Origin: Nitrospirota bacterium | GTDB taxonomy: Bacteria > Nitrospirota > Thermodesulfovibrionia > Thermodesulfovibrionales > JdFR-88 | Assembly: GCA_021813405.1 (NCBI GenBank) | Contig: JAKAKS010000051.1 | Location: 1-64,000, forward strand | Direction: 5' to 3' | DNA: 64,000 nucleotides | Part shown: one piece after another, positions 55,645-64,000 of the stretch | How positions within the stretch are numbered: the first letter of the stretch is position 1 | Layout: each line of letters opens with the position of its first letter | Translations under genes and position numbers: made by a program | Notes under the pieces: generated by a model | Told to the model about the DNA's origin: nothing | The model's database searches: none | Seen by the model: the letters and a program-made list of their open reading frames with translations, nothing else

Positions 55645-57740
55645 CTGTGCGCCGTTCCTGACACAGCGACTTCCGTTTCAACCAAATCATCCTGCCAGCG
55701 GCCGCCTTTTCTGAAATTAGGGACTATTTGCCCAAGAACCGATAACAGCCCCTCAGCCGAAAATGATTTAAGATGTCTTGCCATATCCTCAATAGCCTGG
55801 TCCAGCCCGTCAGGCGCCATGGCTTGAGGAATAGCTATCCTGAGCTTTTCATGGAAAGACCCTATTATCTTTTCACTGGAGTCGATCAATTCCTCAAAGA
55901 GCTTTTCACCTGGCCTGAGTCCTGAAATCACAATCTTTATCTCCTTATGAGGCACCAGGCCTGAAAGGCGGATAACGTTTTCAGCCAAGTCCATTATCTT
56001 TACCGGTTCGCCCATATCAAGCACAAAAATCTCTCCGCCGCTTCCAGCTGCGGCGGCTATAAGCACCAGCTGTATAGCTTCCGGAATAAGCATGAAAAAC
56101 CTGCGCATATTCGGGTGGGTAACTGTAAGCGGCCCCCCTCTTTTCAGTTGCTCCCTGAAAACAGGCAGCACGCTGCCGTTAGTGTCCATCACATTGCCAA
56201 AACGCACGGCCATGAATTTGGTGATCGACAAGCCGTTCATTTTCAAAGTCAGGAACTCCGATATTCTTTTTGTTGCACCCATAACGCTGGTCGGGTTGAC
56301 GGCCTTGTCCGTGGAAATCGTGACAAAGCTTGCCGCTCCGCAGCTGGCGGAAACTTCAAGCACGTTCTTTGTGCCAAACACGTTGTTTTTTACCGCTTCA
56401 AACGGATTGTCCTCCATCATCGGCACATGCTTGTATGCGGCGGCATGGAATACGATAGACGGCCTGGATTTGCTGAATATATAATCCAGATACCGGAAAT
56501 CCTGCACATCAGCGATCACCGGGATAATCCGCGTTCGCACCGCCGACCGCTTAAGTTCCCTGTCCACGTGGAAAAGATTGTTTTCATACCTGTCAAGAAG
56601 GATAAGTTCCGATGGATGGTACCGTGCTATCTGCCTGCATAATTCGGAGCCGATTGAGCCTCCCGCACCAGTCACAAGAACTGTACGCCCTTCCAAATAC
56701 TTGCTGATTGATTCTATATCCGTCCTGATGGGTTCCCGCTGCAGCAAGTCCTCCAGACATAAAGGTTTCATCTGTGATAGCATTGATTTTTGCTGGAGGT
56801 TCGATACAAGTTCTTCACTGCTTATATAGCCCTCATTAATAAAAATCTCGCCTAACCTACCGCCGTCCCTCAACTGTATCTGAAGGGCTTTTTTAAGCTG
56901 CCCGGAAGTAATTACTTCCTTTTCCACCATGAACTGGCCCAACTTGGAAGAAATTTTCAAGTTACCATTCAGCAAGTCGGTTAATAAAGGGAGTTTCTTT
57001 ATCGGTATGTCGTAGCCTTTGCACAGATCAAAAACTTCCCTTGCCTTTGGCGAGTCCTTCGGATCTGTAGAGATTATGACCTCGTCAGGAGACATTTTTT
57101 TAATCAGGCCAGGAAGGTCCGGTAGCGCTCCAAGGATAGGAATGCCGTTAATGGTAAGCCCTTTTTTGTATGGATCGCTGTCCACCAGGCCAAGCGGCAA
57201 ATAACCGTATCCAGGGTTGTTCACCATATCGCGGATTAGAAGCTCAGCCGAATCCCCGGCGCCCACTATTAATACTTTTTTGGAAGGACCTTGAGGATTC
57301 ACGCGCTCCCGCAACACCCGTATTAAAAATCTGAACCCCGCTGATAAGGTTACGAAGAGGAGCCAGTCCAGGATGTAAACTGAAACCGGGTATGCCGTAT
57401 TGCCATCCCAGTATCTTACAGCGGCAAAGAAGAAGAGGCTGCCAGCCGTGCTGGTTTGAAGTATTTTAAGCATGTCATTGATGCTAGCATATCTCCAAAG
57501 CCCCTTATGCAGGCCCAAACGGAGAGTTAAAACGACCCTGGTGGCCAATATCAATGGCAGATATTGCAGGAAACCACCCTTATAGGCTGAGGGGTTCAAC
57601 GTATTGAACCTGAGGGCAAAAGCAAAATAATTGGAGAGCAGGGCCTGAAAAAAAACAATTCCGATGAATGCGGGCACCCTGTTTTTAGCAACAAAATCCC
57701 TGATTTGGTCCAATTGTGGTTTAAATTTTTTAAATAGCAT
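55641..57740 (-). CDS. FlaA1/CapD/WbpM-like nucleotide-sugar epimerase/dehydratase with inserted MshEN-like motifs
   Basis: N-terminal membrane region; VLIVGAGDSAELLIRDM; VLVTGAGGSIGSELCRQI; VFHAAAYKHVPMMEDNP; SFVTISTDKAVNPTSVMGATKRISE. Insert KLGQFMVEKEVITSGQLKKALQIQ-LRDGG-RLGEIFINEGYISSEELVSNLQQK. Confidence 0.93.
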   Translation of the reverse strand: MLFKKFKPQLDQIRDFVAKNRVPAFIGIVFFQALLSNYFAFALRFNTLNPSAYKGGFLQYLPLILATRVVLTLRLGLHKGLWRYASINDMLKILQTSTAGSLFFFAAVRYWDGNTAYPVSVYILDWLLFVTLSAGFRFLIRVLRERVNPQGPSKKVLIVGAGDSAELLIRDMVNNPGYGYLPLGLVDSDPYKKGLTINGIPILGALPDLPGLIKKMSPDEVIISTDPKDSPKAREVFDLCKGYDIPIKKLPLLTDLLNGNLKISSKLGQFMVEKEVITSGQLKKALQIQLRDGGRLGEIFINEGYISSEELVSNLQQKSMLSQMKPLCLEDLLQREPIRTDIESISKYLEGRTVLVTGAGGSIGSELCRQIARYHPSELILLDRYENNLFHVDRELKRSAVRTRIIPVIADVQDFRYLDYIFSKSRPSIVFHAAAYKHVPMMEDNPFEAVKNNVFGTKNVLEVSASCGAASFVTISTDKAVNPTSVMGATKRISEFLTLKMNGLSITKFMAVRFGNVMDTNGSVLPVFREQLKRGGPLTVTHPNMRRFFMLIPEAIQLVLIAAAAGSGGEIFVLDMGEPVKIMDLAENVIRLSGLVPHKEIKIVISGLRPGEKLFEELIDSSEKIIGSFHEKLRIAIPQAMAPDGLDQAIEDMARHLKSFSAEGLLSVLGQIVPNFRKGGRWQDDLVETEVAVSGTAHR

Positions 57741-57766
57741 ATAGTCGAGCGCCTTCCCTTTGTTGG

Positions 57767-58369
57767 TTATTCAGCCTTATGGCGCCAGCTTTTGAAGACA
57801 GTTGTAATGATCAACCCTATATCTTTCAAAAGTCCCCTTTTTTCTATGTAGTCTGAAGACATCCTGATCTTCTCAGGAAGAATTAGAGCCAGATATGTGT
57901 CCTCACTTTTTTCTGATTGGCAGATAAGTTTTTCCTCATCCGAATAGGCGATAGAAGCCGGATCTGTAATACCCGGCCGCACCGAAAGGAGCTTGGAATA
58001 CTGGTCCCTGAATTTGTCAACATACTTCCATACCTCCGGGCGGGGCCCGACAAAGCTCATGTCCCCTGCCAGCACATTTACAAGCTGCGGCAATTCGTCG
58101 AGCTTGTATCTTCTGAGGAACGCTCCGACCCGCGTTATTCTGTTATCACCCCTGAATGTGACGAGTGGTGCATTGATGTTTCTGCCGTCCTCTTTCATGG
58201 TCCTGAATTTATAGATTGAAAACGGTTTAAAATTCATGCCTACCCTCTCCTGTTTAAAGATAACCGGACCACCATCTGACGTCTTAACTACTATTGCAAT
58301 AACGGCCATCAGGGGGGAAAAAACCAAGAGACCCGTTAAAGACAGGATTATGTCAAGGACCCTTCTCAC
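57767..58369 (-). CDS. Initiating sugar transferase (monotopic phosphoglycosyl transferase, WcaJ/PglC type)
   Basis: [58 protein letters not shown]. Confidence 0.93.
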   Translation of the reverse strand: MRRVLDIILSLTGLLVFSPLMAVIAIVVKTSDGGPVIFKQERVGMNFKPFSIYKFRTMKEDGRNINAPLVTFRGDNRITRVGAFLRRYKLDELPQLVNVLAGDMSFVGPRPEVWKYVDKFRDQYSKLLSVRPGITDPASIAYSDEEKLICQSEKSEDTYLALILPEKIRMSSDYIEKRGLLKDIGLIITTVFKSWRHKAE

Positions 58370-59517
58370 CTCGAAAACTTGCCTGCAAGGTACAGCACCA
58401 CATCAATAACGCCGGAAACATCCTCTTCCATCATCCCTGGATAAATAGGAAGAGAAACCACCCTCTCAAAAATCCACTCAGAAGCAGGATACTCATGCGG
58501 CTTGCATCCATAAGTGTCTCTGTAGAAAGGATGCCGGTAAAGCGGCACAAAATGGACGGAACATCCGATTCCCCTGTCCACAAGCTGATTTATAAACTGG
58601 TCCCGGTCAATTTTAAGTGCATTAAGATTAAGCTTAAGCGCATAGAGGTGCCACGCACTTTCCCTGTCTGTTTTGACATCCGGTGGTATCAGTTCCCGCC
58701 GCTGGAGAAAGGCCTCGGTGTACCTTGCTGCTATCTCCTTGCGGCACATCCACATCCATTCCAGTTTTTCAAGCTGTGCAAGCCCCATTGCAGCCTGAAT
58801 GTCCGTCATGTTGTATTTACAGCCTGCCTCAACCACCTCGTAGCGCCAATGACCGTTTTTTGCGTACCTTTTCCATGCGTCACGTGACATACCATGCAAG
58901 CGCAAAACTCGCATATGGTCCGCCCACTCGTCATTGAACGTGGTGGCCATGCCCCCTTCGCCCGTGCATAAGGTCTTTGTCGCGTAAAAGCTGAAACAGG
59001 TTATATCGCCAATACTGCCGATTTTTTTATATCTGTACCACGCGGGCAATGCGTGCGCCGCATCCTCAATTACGTATATCCCGCGTCGGCTTGCAATTTC
59101 CTTTATCTCATCCATATCGCAGGGCTGTCCGGCATAGTGGACCGGGATAATGGCCCTGGTTTTGGGGGTGATATGGCGTTCCAGCCTGGAAACGTCCAGA
59201 TTATGTGTGGCAGGGTCCACGTCAGCCAAAACCGGTCTGGCTCTGAAATAGGAGAGCACTGAAGCGGTGGATGTAAACGTGAATGCGGGTACTATTACCT
59301 CATCCCCCTCTTTCAGGCCAACCGCCTTCAGCGCCAGATGAAGGCAAGCGGTGCAGGAATTCATTGAAACAGCGTGTTTCACCTCTGCGTATTCTGCGAA
59401 TTTGTTTTCGAATTCAACAGTTTTAGGCCCCATTGTGAGCCAGCCGGACCTGAGGGAATCAACAACTCCCTCTATCTCCTCACGCTCTACATATGGTTTA
59501 TGAAAAGGTATCTGCAT
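58366..59517 (-). CDS. DegT/DnrJ/EryC1/StrS-family PLP aminotransferase
   Basis: GDEVIVPAFTFTSTASVLSYF, EDAAHALPAWY, FSFYATKTLCTGEGGM. Confidence 0.94.
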   Translation of the reverse strand: MQIPFHKPYVEREEIEGVVDSLRSGWLTMGPKTVEFENKFAEYAEVKHAVSMNSCTACLHLALKAVGLKEGDEVIVPAFTFTSTASVLSYFRARPVLADVDPATHNLDVSRLERHITPKTRAIIPVHYAGQPCDMDEIKEIASRRGIYVIEDAAHALPAWYRYKKIGSIGDITCFSFYATKTLCTGEGGMATTFNDEWADHMRVLRLHGMSRDAWKRYAKNGHWRYEVVEAGCKYNMTDIQAAMGLAQLEKLEWMWMCRKEIAARYTEAFLQRRELIPPDVKTDRESAWHLYALKLNLNALKIDRDQFINQLVDRGIGCSVHFVPLYRHPFYRDTYGCKPHEYPASEWIFERVVSLPIYPGMMEEDVSGVIDVVLYLAGKFSR

Positions 59518-59606
59518 TTTCCCCTTCTTTGAATGACGTCAGGCCAAAGCAACGAAAAGGTGATTACACTGATTAATGACCTTTGTTACTATATGGCACA
59601 GGGAAA

Positions 59607-60887
59607 TCATGCTCTGACCACTTTCCCGTTGCCATTTCCGTTTTTAATGAAATTCCTGGTATCCACAAGAAGTTTAGAGTTGTGGAGTATAAAGTCAGGG
59701 TCGTAATCGGAATGGTCAGTTGCAACGAGAACACAGTCATACCCGGCAAGTGACTCTTGCGAAAGCTGGACCGAACCCTTGTTCAGGCCGTGCTTGCGTG
59801 TTCTGGGCGCGGCAGGAATATAAGGGTCATTGTAATCCACTTCGCTTCCCATGGAGCCGAGTATTTCGATTATCTTTAAGGAAGGCGACTCCCTGACATC
59901 GTCCACATCCTTCTTGTAAGCCAGCCCAAGCACGAGGACTCTAGCCCCCCTTATGCTTTTGCCGTTGTCATTCAGAGCTTCAACAACCCGCTGGGAAACA
60001 TAATACGGCATGTTCGTGTTTATCTCGCCTGCCAGCTCGATAAATTTGGTAGGTATGTCGTATTTGCGGGCCTTCCATGTAAGGTAAAACGGGTCCACCG
60101 GTATGCAGTGCCCGCCAAGTCCAGGCCCCGGATAGAATGGCTGAAACCCAAACGGTTTTGTGCTGGCCGCTGAGATGACCTCCCAGATGTTTATCCCCAT
60201 TCTGTCAAACAGCACCTTCAGTTCATTCACCAGTGCGATGTTCACGGCCCTGTATATGTTTTCCAGAAGTTTTGCGGACTCGGCCACTCTTGTGGACGAT
60301 ACCGGGACCACGTTTGCCACAATGTTCTTATACAGTGCGGAAGCCCGCTTAAGACATGCAGGCGTAAATCCGCCCACTACTTTTGGGATCATGCTCATTG
60401 AGAAACGCCCGTTATTGGGATCTTCCCTTTCGGGAGAAAAAGCAAGATTAAAATCCGCGCCGGCACGCAACCCTCTGCTCTCCAGTATGTCCTTCAAATC
60501 CTCGTCCGTTGTTCCGGGGTACGTGGTAGATTCGAGCACTACAAGATGTCCAGGCCTCAAGTGCTCTGATATGGATTTTGCCGTGCTGAAAACGAACGAG
60601 AGGTCCGGCTCACGGTATTCATTCAGCGGTGTCGGCACGCAGATTATTATAGAATCCACGTCTTTCAGGGCCGAAAAATCGGATGTGGGTTTAAACAAAT
60701 TTCCACACTGCCTTATGCTGCCTGAATCTATATGTTTGATATAGCTTTCACCTCTTGACAGGGACTCTATCTTCTTTTCGTCCACGTCAAACCCTGTCAC
60801 GCTGAAACCTTTGCGGCAGAACTCCAGAACGATTGGCAGCCCTACATACCCCAGTCCGATTACGCCGACTCTTTCAGTCATTTCCAT
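59607..60887 (-). CDS. Nucleotide-sugar dehydrogenase (UDP-glucose/UDP-HexNAc dehydrogenase family)
   Basis: VGVIGLGYVGLPIVLEF; PGPGLGGHCIPVDPFYLTWKA; LGLAYKKDVDDVRESPSLKIIE. Confidence 0.93.
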   Translation of the reverse strand: MEMTERVGVIGLGYVGLPIVLEFCRKGFSVTGFDVDEKKIESLSRGESYIKHIDSGSIRQCGNLFKPTSDFSALKDVDSIIICVPTPLNEYREPDLSFVFSTAKSISEHLRPGHLVVLESTTYPGTTDEDLKDILESRGLRAGADFNLAFSPEREDPNNGRFSMSMIPKVVGGFTPACLKRASALYKNIVANVVPVSSTRVAESAKLLENIYRAVNIALVNELKVLFDRMGINIWEVISAASTKPFGFQPFYPGPGLGGHCIPVDPFYLTWKARKYDIPTKFIELAGEINTNMPYYVSQRVVEALNDNGKSIRGARVLVLGLAYKKDVDDVRESPSLKIIEILGSMGSEVDYNDPYIPAAPRTRKHGLNKGSVQLSQESLAGYDCVLVATDHSDYDPDFILHNSKLLVDTRNFIKNGNGNGKVVRA

Positions 60888-61070
60888 AAAAATTTCCCCC
60901 TTTGGTTCCTGCTTTGTCTTCCGATATGCGGCCGATTTGGCAATGCTTCGCCCTTTTGCATATATTCCTGAGATATCCCGGAGCGGCCTGAAGACACACC
61001 GGAAGGTTCTTTAGCTTTGAAAGGATTAAAAGGAAATCTCGAAAATAATACTACCGATAATTAAAAAAGA

Positions 61071-61571
61071 TTATTCCGGCTCAAGGTCATTTGCATATAC
61101 CTTTATACCTATGCTCCTTCCAAGTATGTCAATATTGACCACAAAAATGTGCTCACCTTCCGAATTCATGACGGCCCCTCGCGCGCCCTTCAATGGCCCC
61201 CTTTTCACCCGGACCAGCGCTCCACTCTTTAAATGAGGGTAGACATTTACGCCATCACCGCCGGAGGTAAGCATTATCTTAAGCGATTCAATCTCGTCCT
61301 GGGGCACTGGAACAGGCCCATCCTGTCCTGATGCCAGAATGCTTACTACACCTCTGGTCCTGAGGACGTTTGCAAACTCAGAAGGATAGGAAGGAACATT
61401 TACAAAGAGATACCCGGGGAAAAGGGGAAACTCAACCAGCTTTTTCCTATCCTTCCATTGGTTAAGTTTTTTAATCGTTGGCAGAAATGTCTGCACCCCC
61501 TTGCGGCCAAGTTCACTTTGAGCCACAAATTCGTGCCTGGACTTAACATATGCAGCGTACCAGTTTAACAT
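61071..61571 (-). CDS. UpxY/RfaH-like NusG-family transcription antiterminator
   Basis: MLNWYAAYVKSRHEFVAQSEL...TFLPTIKKLNQWKDRKKLVEFPLFPGYLFVNV; KOW-like VRVKRGPLKGARGAVM. Confidence 0.88.
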   Translation of the reverse strand: MLNWYAAYVKSRHEFVAQSELGRKGVQTFLPTIKKLNQWKDRKKLVEFPLFPGYLFVNVPSYPSEFANVLRTRGVVSILASGQDGPVPVPQDEIESLKIMLTSGGDGVNVYPHLKSGALVRVKRGPLKGARGAVMNSEGEHIFVVNIDILGRSIGIKVYANDLEPE

Positions 61572-62323
61572 TTGTCTTTGTCATGAATTTGCAATTGGCA
61601 TGCCAATTCCGCCAGCAGTGGAAAAATTAAGCCGTAAGTACTGAATGGATATTTTTTAAATCTAATTTTTTGAGTTTGATGTATAAATAAGTAACATTAT
61701 GTATCCATATGTATCCATCAGAAACATGCGCTGGAAACTATTAAAAGGAATTTACTGGTAGATACATACTTACCATAAAACTCTTGTCCTTGCCGTTTTT
61801 TTTCACAAGCCTGACGTCGTAACATTGCAATAATTCACAGGTAATAAACAATCAAATACCCTTATCTTTACATGTGGAGAAGCTTCGCATCTGCCCGGCA
61901 TAACCGGCCCATTGTCCGCAACATCTGGGAAACACAACACGGCGCGTCCGTCCATTAACTGCTTCGAAAAACATGCTCACTTTCAATTTTCCGCCGAAAC
62001 CCATGGCAATGCTTTATTAACCACGTTAAATACGCCCTGCTCAAGCTGAAACGCATTATGTATAGCCATCACAACACTTTCCACCCGGAAAAACAAACTG
62101 CCCCCTTTATGGCGTTGAGAGGATTTATTCCGCTATAGGCAGGTATTGAGGCTATCTTGAAACAGGCGTTTGGAGCCACGGAGCTGCTTATAAAAAGTGT
62201 TCTACCTAATTGATAGAAATTGTCAATGAGGCTCCTATTAAACTTTTTTCAGATAGTATTACAACGGAATATTTTTTGCTAAGATTTTTCTGTTAGCCTA
62301 ATTTGAAAATCTGGAGGGACAAT

Positions 62324-64000
62324 AATGTGCGGCATAGTAGGATACCTGGGGAAAAGGAGCGCCGTGGAGGTCCTTATTGGTGGACTCGAGCGGCTCGAAT
62401 ACAGGGGTTATGATTCCGCCGGGGTAGCGTTTGTCAACGGGGCAGGCGTTGAGATCAAGAAAACATGTGGCAGGATAATCGACCTCTCAAATATGTTCCC
62501 CCCGCCATATCCCACGGCCAGGCTGGGCCTGGGCCATACACGATGGGCAACGCACGGGGCGCCCTCGGACAAAAACGCGCATCCGCATCAGGCCGGAAGT
62601 GTTGTGGTAGTGCATAACGGGATAATTGAAAATCACGACGATTTGCGCGCGATGCTCTCTTCGCAGGGCCACCAGTTCCAGTCCGAAACGGACACGGAGG
62701 TCATTTGCCATCTCTTATACAAATTCGTCAAGGAGGGCATGCCCACAAAAGAGGCAATGAAGCGCGCTCTGCCAATGTTAAAAGGCTCATACGCAATAGG
62801 CGCTATCTTTTCGGACGAGGAAGACAGGATATACGCGGCCAGGAACGGCAGCCCGCTTGTTCTGGGAATCGGACAGGGGGAATATTTCTTCGCTTCGGAC
62901 ATTCCGGCATTTCTCAAATACACCAAGAACTTCATATTCCTGGAGGATGGAGACCTATGCGCCATAACCCAGTCCGGATACGAGATAGAGCAGATACCTT
63001 CAAACGGAGACAAGAAGGGCGCTGCACAGAGGAAAATCGTGGAGATAGGGTGGTCCGCCGAGATGGCCGAAAAGGAAGGGCACAGCCATTTCATGCACAA
63101 GGAGATTCACGAGCAACCTGCTGCGGTCAAAAATACCACTGGGGAGTGGACCGGGAAACCGGGAAAACTGCTTGACGCGTTCGGGCTTACAGCAAAGAAC
63201 GTCCTGTCCATAGAAAGGCTGCAATTCGTCGCATGCGGCACGTCATATTATGCGGCGCTTGTGGGCAAAAGGATAATCGAGGACCTGGCCCATATTCCCG
63301 TAGATGTGGAGATAGCCTCGGAGTACAGGTACAAAACGCACTTCATAGACAAGGAGACCTGCTTCGTCTCCATAACCCAGTCCGGCGAAACGGCCGATAC
63401 GCTTGCAGCCCAGCGCGAGGCAGCACGCAAGGGCGCTAAAACGCTCACCATCTGCAACGTAGTGGGCAGCACCGCCTCCAGGGAGGCCGGCTCCGTGTTC
63501 TATACAAAGGCCGGCCCGGAAATGGGCGTGGCATCCACCAAAACGTTTACCGCCCAGGTAGCCGCATTGGCCATGCTGGCCGCGGTGCTGGGGATGAAGC
63601 GCGGGCGCATCTCGTCCGGGGAGGCTGGCAATTTCCTGAACCAGCTGGCGATGGTACCGGAGCTTATGGATAAGGCGCTGATGCTGGACGGGCCAATGAT
63701 GGAGCTTGCCACTGTGCTCAGGAATTCCGGCAACTTCCTGTACCTGGGAAGGGGAATTAGTTACCCTGTGGCGCTGGAAGGCGCGCTCAAGCTGAAAGAG
63801 ATTTCTTACGTGCACGCCGAAGGCTATCCGGCCGGTGAGATGAAGCACGGCCCCATAGCGCTGCTTGAAAAAGGGATGCCCGTGGTGCTCATAGCCCCGG
63901 CGGATGCCCTGATAGAAAAAACCCTGTCCAACATGGAAGAGGTAAAGGCCAGGGGGGCGCGGATAATTGCGATCACCGATGAGCCCGCCGCGTTCAGGGC
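62324..64000 (+). CDS. glmS: Glutamine-fructose-6-phosphate aminotransferase, truncated by window edge
   Basis: ATGTGCGGCATAGTAGGATACCTG = MCGIVGYL; TGHTRWATHGAPSDKNAHPH-like; ITQSGETADTLAA. Open to the window end in one frame; absent from the ORF track because there is no stop in the window. Confidence 0.95.

Noticed and set aside
15636-61571. Exosortase/PEP-CTERM (XrtA) EPS system, suggested by FemAB, deacetylase, Asn-synthetase and NtrC-type genes
   Set aside because: No exosortase and no PEP-CTERM tail was seen; similarity in gene content only, the rest may lie outside the window.
62050-62070. CRP-like half sites ATGTATAGCCATCACA upstream of glmS
   Set aside because: Half-site spacing is off by one from the 5-6-5 pattern of the three supported sites.
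62200-62323. glmS ribozyme upstream of glmS
   Set aside because: No ribozyme core sequence seen; short leader with an ordinary RBS (GGAGGG).
1-64000. CRISPR arrays, tRNA, rRNA, transposases, prophage
   Set aside because: Looked for repeat-spacer patterns, conserved RNA segments and transposase or phage motifs by eye; none supported.

Overview
The 64 kb window is a bacterial chromosomal segment in four blocks. (1) 0.3-5.6 kb: housekeeping genes uvrA, apbE, yacG and dapB. (2) 6.8-15.3 kb: a GlgE-pathway locus with glgB, a TreS-maltokinase fusion and glgE, plus a ferritin-like protein and an SDR. (3) 15.6-46 kb: a long plus-strand exopolysaccharide (EPS)/surface-glycan cluster. It contains ABC export genes, many glycosyltransferases, asparagine-synthetase-like proteins, polysaccharide deacetylases, FemAB/GNAT-like proteins, DegT aminotransferases, an O-antigen-ligase-like protein, a cobalamin-binding radical SAM protein, a beta-helix protein and wecB. 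(4) 46-61.6 kb, minus strand: two paralogous secreted beta-helix proteins, a CRP/FNR-type regulator, sugar-modifying genes, a decayed sigma-54 response regulator, a FlaA1/CapD-like epimerase, an initiating sugar transferase, a nucleotide-sugar dehydrogenase and a UpxY/NusG-like antiterminator. Truncated glmS runs off the right edge. The strongest candidate for an undescribed system is at 46.0-51.8 kb. Two monocistronic beta-helix genes each carry the same upstream architecture: one or two CRP-like palindromes (TGTAA-N6-TCACA), 22 nt, a TACAAT -10 box, about 28 nt, a GEMM-I (c-di-GMP-I-type) riboswitch, an intrinsic terminator, then the CDS. The palindromes sit next to a CRP-family regulator with a CRP-like recognition helix (RETVxR). 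Both proteins end in an FN3-like domain that appears interrupted by a two-helix membrane hairpin with an internal lipobox-like motif (KKKRLLL...AFSSCGG). About 6 kb away, the FlaA1-like enzyme carries two tandem 24-residue MshEN-type motifs with a 5-residue spacer, a known c-di-GMP-binding signature. Together this suggests c-di-GMP control of the surface matrix at both RNA and protein level. All calls come from reading the sequence and the supplied ORF track; no database search was run.
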